Below are positions 58,885 through 64,000 of a DNA stretch of 64,000 nt, piece after piece. Made by a program: the position numbers and the translations under genes. Within the stretch, counting starts at the first letter, position 1, and each line of letters starts with the position of its first letter. Origin of the DNA: Pseudoprevotella muciniphila (lineage in GTDB: Bacteria; Bacteroidota; Bacteroidia; Bacteroidales; Bacteroidaceae); the NCBI RefSeq assembly GCF_003265305.2, contig NZ_CP033459.1, forward strand, positions 744,001-808,000, given 5' to 3'. Below the pieces are notes generated by a model. That model did not search any database and was not told where the DNA came from. It worked only from the letters and a program-made list of their open reading frames with translations.

Positions 58885-60774
58885 TTAATCAAAATACCGC
58901 TCTATCCGGTCGTCGGGGAGGATGACGAGGACCGGTTTTCCGTCGGGTGTGAGTTTGGGTTGTGTTCCGGCGAAGAGTTGCTGCATGAGGCCTGCCATTT
59001 CGTCGTGTGTGAGGTGTTGTCCTTCGGGTATGGCTGCGCGGCGTGCGAGGGAGAGGCTGATACGCTCTGCCACGGCATTTGTGGCTGTTTCGTTGCCATC
59101 TGCCGCCTCTTCTATGATGGAGCGGAGGAGGTTCTCGGGGTCGAGGCCTTCTGCACCTGCCGGTATGCCGCAGAGGAGGGCTTTGCCGCCGTCGTCTGCG
59201 CGAAACTCGAAGCCTACGGAGGTGAGTGTGTCTTTCATCGTCTCGAAGAGTACTTTCTGCGCTGGCGAGAGCGTTACATCCACTGGGAAGAGCAGTCCGT
59301 GGCTCGTGGCTTTGCGGCTCGATACCTGACTGAGGTAGCGGTCGTAGAGCACGCGGATATGGGCGCGGTGCTGGTCGATAAACATAAGACCGGACTGCAC
59401 CGCCGTTACGATGAAGCGGCCGCGATACTGGAAGTAGTCGGCAGAAGTGTCCTCCCACCCTTTTTTGTCGTCCTCCGGCAGATTGTCGTAGAGGTTGGGT
59501 ACCTGACCGTCCTGACTGTCTGCGCTGTCGGCAGGGGTGTCGAGCGCGTTGCGATAGATGGTGTCCCAATCGCTGCCCGCAGCACCGCGCGACGGCGCGG
59601 CATACGAGGGCATCTCGCCTGTGTTGCCCGGACCGGACGATGTACTGCCCTTTGGTCCGTCGCTGGGCAGGAAGGGATTATAGGCAGGGTCGGTATCTAT
59701 CGTGGGTACACCTACTCCCGTACTACCGTTGAAGAGTGGCAGGTCGGGGCGGTTCTCCGTGTCGAAGTCTATGGTCGGTACAGCATTGAACTTGCCCAAT
59801 GCCTCGCGGCACGCCGCGAGCAGGATTTGCCAGATGGCCTGTTCGTCCTCGAACTTAATCTCCGTCTTGGCAGGATGGATATTCACGTCGATACGCGTGG
59901 GGTCCACATCCATCTTGAGGAAGAAAGGCACCTGCACACCTTCTGCCACCAGGCGGTCGTATGCCGTGGCCACAGCCTTGGCGAAATACGGGTGGCGCAT
60001 GTAGCGGTCGTTGGCGAAGAAGAACTGCTGAGCACCCTTCTTGCGCGCACTCTCGGGCATACCGATGTAGCCGGAGATGTTCACGAGCGATGTCTCCACG
60101 TTCACTGGCACTATCTGGCTGTCCATGCGCTTGCCGAAGAGTGCACAGACGCGCTGACGGAAATTGCCCACGGGAAGGTCGAGCATGAGGACACCGTCCT
60201 TATAGAGTTTGAAGGCGATTTGCGGATTCGCCAGTGCGATGCGTTCAAACGCCTGAAGAATGTTGCTCATCTCCGTGGTGTTCGACTTGAGGAACTTCCT
60301 GCGTGCCGGGATATTGAAGAAGAGGTTGCGCACGGAAAAGTTTGACCCCACAGGCGATGATGCCACACTCTGCTCCACCACTTTGCCACCCTCTATGCGC
60401 AGCAGCGTGCCGAGGTCTTCGCCAGCCATGCGTGTACGGAGTTCCACCTGTGCCACAGCAGCGATGGAGGGCAGTGCCTCGCCGCGGAAACCCATCGTGG
60501 TAAGTCCGAAGAGGTCTTCTGCCTTGCGTATCTTCGATGTGGCATGGCGTTCGAAAGCCAGGCGCGCATCAGTATTGCTCATGCCGCTACCATTGTCCAC
60601 CACCTGTATGCACGTCTTTCCGGCATCGGTCACGAAGACCTGAATCATCGTGGCACCGGCATCCACGGCATTCTCCACCAATTCCTTGATAACAGAAGCA
60701 GGTCGCTGAATGACCTCGCCTGCCGCTATCTGGTTGGCTACGGTGTCGGGGAGTAGTTGTATGATATCTGACAT
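58885..60774 (-). CDS. mutL: DNA mismatch repair protein MutL
   Basis: This GHKL ATPase links mismatch recognition to downstream repair. Motif I is ELVENAVDAGA (about 31-41, with Glu34 and Asn35), motif II VDNGSGM, motif III GFRGEALPSIA (about 95-105). The 629-residue length is normal. The C-terminal DQHRAHIRVLYD has the DQH of MutL endonucleases but lacks their following Glu, and the CPHGRP and zinc-binding Cys/His residues are absent (TPDGKP, SLARRAAI). The endonuclease is therefore probably lost, as in E. coli, although no MutH gene is visible here. The gene sits between dnaN and the OstA-like gene. Confidence 0.93.
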   Translation of the reverse strand: MSDIIQLLPDTVANQIAAGEVIQRPASVIKELVENAVDAGATMIQVFVTDAGKTCIQVVDNGSGMSNTDARLAFERHATSKIRKAEDLFGLTTMGFRGEALPSIAAVAQVELRTRMAGEDLGTLLRIEGGKVVEQSVASSPVGSNFSVRNLFFNIPARRKFLKSNTTEMSNILQAFERIALANPQIAFKLYKDGVLMLDLPVGNFRQRVCALFGKRMDSQIVPVNVETSLVNISGYIGMPESARKKGAQQFFFANDRYMRHPYFAKAVATAYDRLVAEGVQVPFFLKMDVDPTRIDVNIHPAKTEIKFEDEQAIWQILLAACREALGKFNAVPTIDFDTENRPDLPLFNGSTGVGVPTIDTDPAYNPFLPSDGPKGSTSSGPGNTGEMPSYAAPSRGAAGSDWDTIYRNALDTPADSADSQDGQVPNLYDNLPEDDKKGWEDTSADYFQYRGRFIVTAVQSGLMFIDQHRAHIRVLYDRYLSQVSSRKATSHGLLFPVDVTLSPAQKVLFETMKDTLTSVGFEFRADDGGKALLCGIPAGAEGLDPENLLRSIIEEAADGNETATNAVAERISLSLARRAAIPEGQHLTHDEMAGLMQQLFAGTQPKLTPDGKPVLVILPDDRIERYFD

Positions 60775-60821
60775 TTTGGGATACGCTTTAATCTGTTCGT
60801 GTGTATTTCTTTCTGTACCAC

Positions 60822-61272
60822 CCCTTCGGGGTTCATTGGCAAACCTTCTGTTTTACAGGGGTTCCAGTCGCCTTGCTCCTTTCACCCCTGTCTATGCTGT
60901 TACGTCCCTACGGGACTATCCTCAGACGTGCTGGTTATTCAGAATGTTTTTATGGTTATTTATTATTTCCTGCGACAGTCATCGTTCTGTTGCCTATAAG
61001 CCCCGAAGGGGTGACACAACATAGGCAGGGGTGTAAGGAGCGAAGCGACTGAAACCCCTGTTACACCGTTCCCGCACACCGAGCCCCGGAGGGGCGACAC
61101 AGCATAGGCAGGGGTGTAAGGAGCGAAGCGACTGAAACCCCTGTTACACCGTTCCCGCACACCGAGCCCCGAAGGGGCGACACAACATAGGCAGGGGTGT
61201 AAGGAGCGAAGCGACTGAAACCCCTGTTACACCGTTCCCGCATACCGAGCCCCGGAGGGGCGACACAGCACA
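60822..61272. repeat. 83-bp tandem palindromic repeats plus one inverted copy
   Basis: Units starting gccccgaaggggtgacac recur at 61000, 61083, 61166 and 61249 (a partial fourth), an exact 83-base period. Each unit has a short stem ccccgaagggg and a longer CAGGGGT...ACCCCTG stem around ggagcgaagcgact. A single reverse copy of the same family lies at about 60822-60925, so the region can also fold back on itself. The array fills the mutL-OstA gap. Copies of the same family occur at 15917-16174. No gene is present; apparent frames here are by-products of the repeat. Confidence 0.85.
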
Positions 61273-61279
61273 TTCACCG

Positions 61280-63688
61280 TCAGTCGGTCAGTTTCTGCAA
61301 CGGCGCCACACGGCGTTTACGGGCTTTGAGTTCCATGCCCCGCTTTCCGCGCCAAAGAAGCAGGTCGTTCTGGTCCACAGGTCTTATGTCGCTGAACCAT
61401 GCGAAATTTTCGAGGTAGGTTCTGTCACGCGGTGCGAGCCCGAGCGGATAGAGGCAACCCGTGGATGCCGGTGCCCAGATGCGCTGCAACTTCTTTTTCT
61501 CGAGCGTCATGCGCAATGCTGCCGTCTCAGTGTAGTTCTGATAGAGGATAACGCTGTCCTTCTCCAACGGATAGTTCACGATGCACACGTTCCCCTTGCA
61601 GGTGTTCATATAGATTTCGCCATCGCGGAAATAACTCCTCATCTGCTGTGCTGCCACCTGGTTGAAGTGGAGGGTATCGCCGCGCAGCACCTGTTCGCAG
61701 ACGAGTGCCTGACTGTTAACGTGGATGCTGTCGAGTTTCATGCCGTTCTCTTCTTTCCTGTTGCCGGCTGCAGTGTTTTTCGGCTTTTTCTCGTCCTCAC
61801 TGAGATAAACAATGATTTCCTCGCCCAGAATCTGCCTGTTTTCGTTCCACACGATGGGGTCGCGCAGCATGGTAACGACGCGGTTCTTCTCATGGTAAAT
61901 CAGCGTGTCGCATACTGCCTGCACGTCCTTGCTCCACGAGCGCACCTTACCTTCGCCGCGCAGCACACGATAGAGGGAGTCCTGCACGTAGCCCTTCGGC
62001 AACTTTCGGTCCTTTACGTATTCGTAGGGTTCATCGGTGGAGCGATAGTAAGAAAACACCTTTATGGTGTCGGCATGAAAATACATTTCCTGCCCCTTGC
62101 GCGAGAGGTCGGCGGCTATGGCACTGTCGGTAGCCAGACCAAGTCCCCAGCGATCGTTGTAGTCAACGAAATGCCCCTGGAAGTCGTATTTGCGCTTATA
62201 GTCATGGAACACCACATCGTTGCGTGCCTGCAACCAGCCTGTACTGTCGTTGTAGTGCACGTGTTCCGCCACCATGTCCTGATTGTTGATGCTGTCGTGC
62301 GCATGAACGAGTCTGCCCGCGTCGCAGTAGGCATCAAACTGCTTGGTGAAGCCGTTGTAGTCGGCGCGGTCGGCTGTTGCCATGCGGCGGTTGCGGATGT
62401 CGTGGAACCACACGTTGTCGTAGGCGTTGAGTATCTTCGTGTTTTCGTTGAAGTCGCCACGGTCGCACTTCACACGTCGCTGGTTACGGCGGTCGTAATA
62501 GTTCACGCGCCCCATCGCCTTGGTGAGTTTCTGCTTGCCGTGGTGTTCGCCGCGGTCGCACGTGGTGCGGGTATCGTGCTTGCGGTCTGTTACCACCACG
62601 TGGCCGTTACCGTAGAAAATGCTGTCGCGCTCGTGGTATTCACCCTGGTCGCACGTCATGCGCACGGAGTCCTTGTAGGCATCGAACACCACGTTGCGCT
62701 CACCCGTGAAGACGCGCGACGCCTCATTGTAGTTGCCTTTGTCGGTGGTGATGCGGCGGTTGTTCTTGTGGTCGGTAAAGACCATCTGTTCATCGCCGTA
62801 GAAAGTGCGGCCATTCTCATCATAACGTCCGCCGATGCTCTCCACGGTGCGGTTATTGTTCTTGTCGTCGTAGCGCACGCGCCCCGAGAAAATGGCTTCC
62901 TTCGTGTCGCTGCGGTAGTGTAATCTGTCGGCTGCCATCTCGCGGTTGCCGGGTTTGTAGAGCACATTGCGTTGAAGCAGGCGCGCTTCACCCGTAGCCT
63001 CATTGTAATAGGCGTTCTCGGTGTAGATATTATTGTTCTTGCGGATGATGTTCGATGGTCCCATCACGTGTGCCCACTTGGTCTTCATGTTGTAGCCCAT
63101 GTCGTTGGTGGTGATGGTGCCGCGGGCACTGGTGAGTTTCACGTTGTTGTCGAAGTGGGCGCTGTCGGTGCGCATGAAGCACTTGCCATGCTCGGCAGTT
63201 AAGGTAACGTCGCCGCGTGTGAGTTTGCCGCCCTTGAAGAATTCAGCCACTTCCTGCTGCACGTTATAGAGCACGCTGTCGCTTACCAATGTGCCGCGCG
63301 TGTGTTTGAGCGTCACATCGTGCCCCGTCATGTAAGCCACCTGTGCCTGACCGTCGTAGCGCAGGTAGTTGCCGCGTATATCAACCGTGTCGCCTTGCAC
63401 GAAACGCACATTGCCGAAGGCTTCGAACTTGGCTGTGCGGTCGTTATAGACTGCGCTGTCGCTGTAGAGTTGCTTCACACCCTGACGGAAATGCACACGT
63501 CCCTTGGCACGTTGTGCACCGTCAAACTGCGTGCGGTCGTACATCAGTTTGTCGGCATGAACGAGGTAGATGCGCTCAAAACTCTTCTGCTTTGTGGTTT
63601 GTGCAAAGACTGTCAGACCACAAAGCAGAAATATGATGAGCGCTAATGTGCGCAGGATGTGTGTACGTATGATTTGCAAGGTCGTCAA
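61280..63688 (-). CDS. OstA-like (LptA/LptD-type) outer-membrane LPS transport protein
   Basis: The 802-residue secreted protein has a signal peptide (about 1-29) and a long series of 20-25-residue beta-strand repeats with patterns such as YNDRTAKFEAFGNVRF and YHERDSIFYGNGHVV, the OstA/LptA-type fold that forms a beta-jellyroll bridge for lipopolysaccharide. The family (OstA_2) stands in for LptA or the N-terminal part of LptD in Bacteroidetes. It lies between mutL and a SurA-like isomerase (10 bases), a conserved order. No LptD-type barrel domain is included. Confidence 0.88.
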   Translation of the reverse strand: MTTLQIIRTHILRTLALIIFLLCGLTVFAQTTKQKSFERIYLVHADKLMYDRTQFDGAQRAKGRVHFRQGVKQLYSDSAVYNDRTAKFEAFGNVRFVQGDTVDIRGNYLRYDGQAQVAYMTGHDVTLKHTRGTLVSDSVLYNVQQEVAEFFKGGKLTRGDVTLTAEHGKCFMRTDSAHFDNNVKLTSARGTITTNDMGYNMKTKWAHVMGPSNIIRKNNNIYTENAYYNEATGEARLLQRNVLYKPGNREMAADRLHYRSDTKEAIFSGRVRYDDKNNNRTVESIGGRYDENGRTFYGDEQMVFTDHKNNRRITTDKGNYNEASRVFTGERNVVFDAYKDSVRMTCDQGEYHERDSIFYGNGHVVVTDRKHDTRTTCDRGEHHGKQKLTKAMGRVNYYDRRNQRRVKCDRGDFNENTKILNAYDNVWFHDIRNRRMATADRADYNGFTKQFDAYCDAGRLVHAHDSINNQDMVAEHVHYNDSTGWLQARNDVVFHDYKRKYDFQGHFVDYNDRWGLGLATDSAIAADLSRKGQEMYFHADTIKVFSYYRSTDEPYEYVKDRKLPKGYVQDSLYRVLRGEGKVRSWSKDVQAVCDTLIYHEKNRVVTMLRDPIVWNENRQILGEEIIVYLSEDEKKPKNTAAGNRKEENGMKLDSIHVNSQALVCEQVLRGDTLHFNQVAAQQMRSYFRDGEIYMNTCKGNVCIVNYPLEKDSVILYQNYTETAALRMTLEKKKLQRIWAPASTGCLYPLGLAPRDRTYLENFAWFSDIRPVDQNDLLLWRGKRGMELKARKRRVAPLQKLTD

Positions 63689-63698
63689 GCGTGTGTCG

Positions 63699-64000
63699 TT
63701 AGTTGTCCTTCACCCAGCCCGGGTACTTGAAGTTGCGGTGTTTCCACTCGGGGTCTATCTTGATGTAGGTGGTCTTTTGCTTCTCGCGTATCCACTCGTC
63801 TATTTTCTCATCGCAGCGATGAGCAAACACCACATCCTTGAGTTCCTGAAAGTCCTCCGTCATGTTGGCGCGGTGTTCCGGAATGCGGTTTTTGAGGCAG
63901 ACGATAGCACACACCGTCTTACCCTTGCCGTTGTCCATCATGAAGGAGTTCGACACCTCTCCCACTTTGAGCGTATCCACCACCCGCGCGAGTTCGGCAG
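63699..64000 (-). CDS. SurA-like peptidyl-prolyl isomerase, C-terminal part
   Basis: The frame is open to the right edge, so the N-terminal part is outside the window. About 100 C-terminal residues are visible, beginning AELARVVDTLKVGEVSNSF, which fits the end of a parvulin/SurA-type domain: a run of Leu-Ala-Arg-Val followed by GEVS-x-x-F and the KTVCAIVCLKNRIPEHRAN strand. SurA-type chaperones help outer-membrane proteins, including LPS-transport barrels, cross the periplasm. It lies 10 bases upstream of the OstA-like gene, and both were probably co-transcribed. Confidence 0.8.
   Translation of the reverse strand, partial: AELARVVDTLKVGEVSNSFMMDNGKGKTVCAIVCLKNRIPEHRANMTEDFQELKDVVFAHRCDEKIDEWIREKQKTTYIKIDPEWKHRNFKYPGWVKDN

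Noticed and set aside
58617-58892. Minus-strand frame of 91 residues between mutL and dnaN
   Set aside because: It reads through the mutL terminator hairpin and direct repeats, and overlaps the dnaN promoter region; no conserved features.
61000-61272. CRISPR array or small protein-coding array
   Set aside because: The whole 83-base unit is repeated, including the intervals; frames in it are by-products of the palindromic repeat.
60963-61273. Small proteins encoded by the repeat (RGFSRFAPYTPAYAV type)
   Set aside because: The same peptides arise wherever this repeat occurs, including 15827-16030, and change with repeat orientation.

Overview
The window looks like a chromosomal segment from a Bacteroidales bacterium, most likely Prevotella-like. 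The signs are DUF4924, DUF4835/PorD, DUF1460, DUF3127 and OstA-like genes, a thiamine receptor-PnuT-TPK operon, Prevotella-style secreted C-termini, -7 boxes of the form TAnnTTTG, and no clear Shine-Dalgarno sequences. Most genes are on the minus strand. No rRNA, prophage, transposase gene or CRISPR array was seen.

Layout. 0-8 kb: a partial helical-repeat protein, a lipoprotein, three AT-rich small membrane proteins, an ABC binding lipoprotein, pgk, nth, riboflavin synthase and an AT-rich lipoprotein. 8-16 kb: glgB, a MORN-repeat protein, kdsB, PBP1A and a DUF1460 lipoprotein. 16-24 kb: a 56-residue small gene, a 2307-residue secreted modular protein, and palindromic repeats. 24-32 kb: htpG, a plus-strand operon (LysE-type exporter, DUF4924, rfbD), a truncated secreted gene overlapping a STAS-like gene, a MITE-like hairpin, a HigBA-type toxin-antitoxin pair, a zinc-ribbon membrane protein and tRNA-Ser(GGA). 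32-38 kb: dedA; a thiamine operon (TPP riboswitch, outer-membrane receptor, PnuT, thiamine pyrophosphokinase); and an ECF sigma / anti-sigma-like / CpxP-like lipoprotein operon. 38-43 kb: a minimal secreted protein, a GH43, a ComEA-like HhH protein, a nucleosidase, an orphan histidine kinase and engB. 43-46 kb (plus): recR, a membrane protein, GT2 and GNAT. 46-50 kb: a secreted protein, mtgA, an SSB-tailed DUF3127 protein, and a tightly overlapping cassette of secreted protein, HprK-like kinase, Sec11-like S24/S26 peptidase and PqqD-like protein. 50-64 kb: a degenerate protease-TPR protein, recN, porD-like, coaBC, a DnaQ-like exonuclease, dnaN, mutL, OstA-like and a partial SurA-like isomerase.

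How genes fit together. Three loci serve the cell envelope: kdsB, OstA-like and SurA-like for LPS and outer membrane; PBP1A, MtgA and the DUF1460 protein for peptidoglycan; PorD-like and CTD-like tails for probable type IX secretion. DNA maintenance is well represented (nth, recR, recN, dnaN, dnaQ-like, mutL, DUF3127).

The least explained parts are the HprK/Sec11/PqqD cassette at 48.2-50.5 kb, the giant protein with its small companion at 16.3-23.5 kb, and several intergenic repeat families. One repeat family occurs three times in the same orientation just upstream of start codons; another shows a 32-33 bp period.
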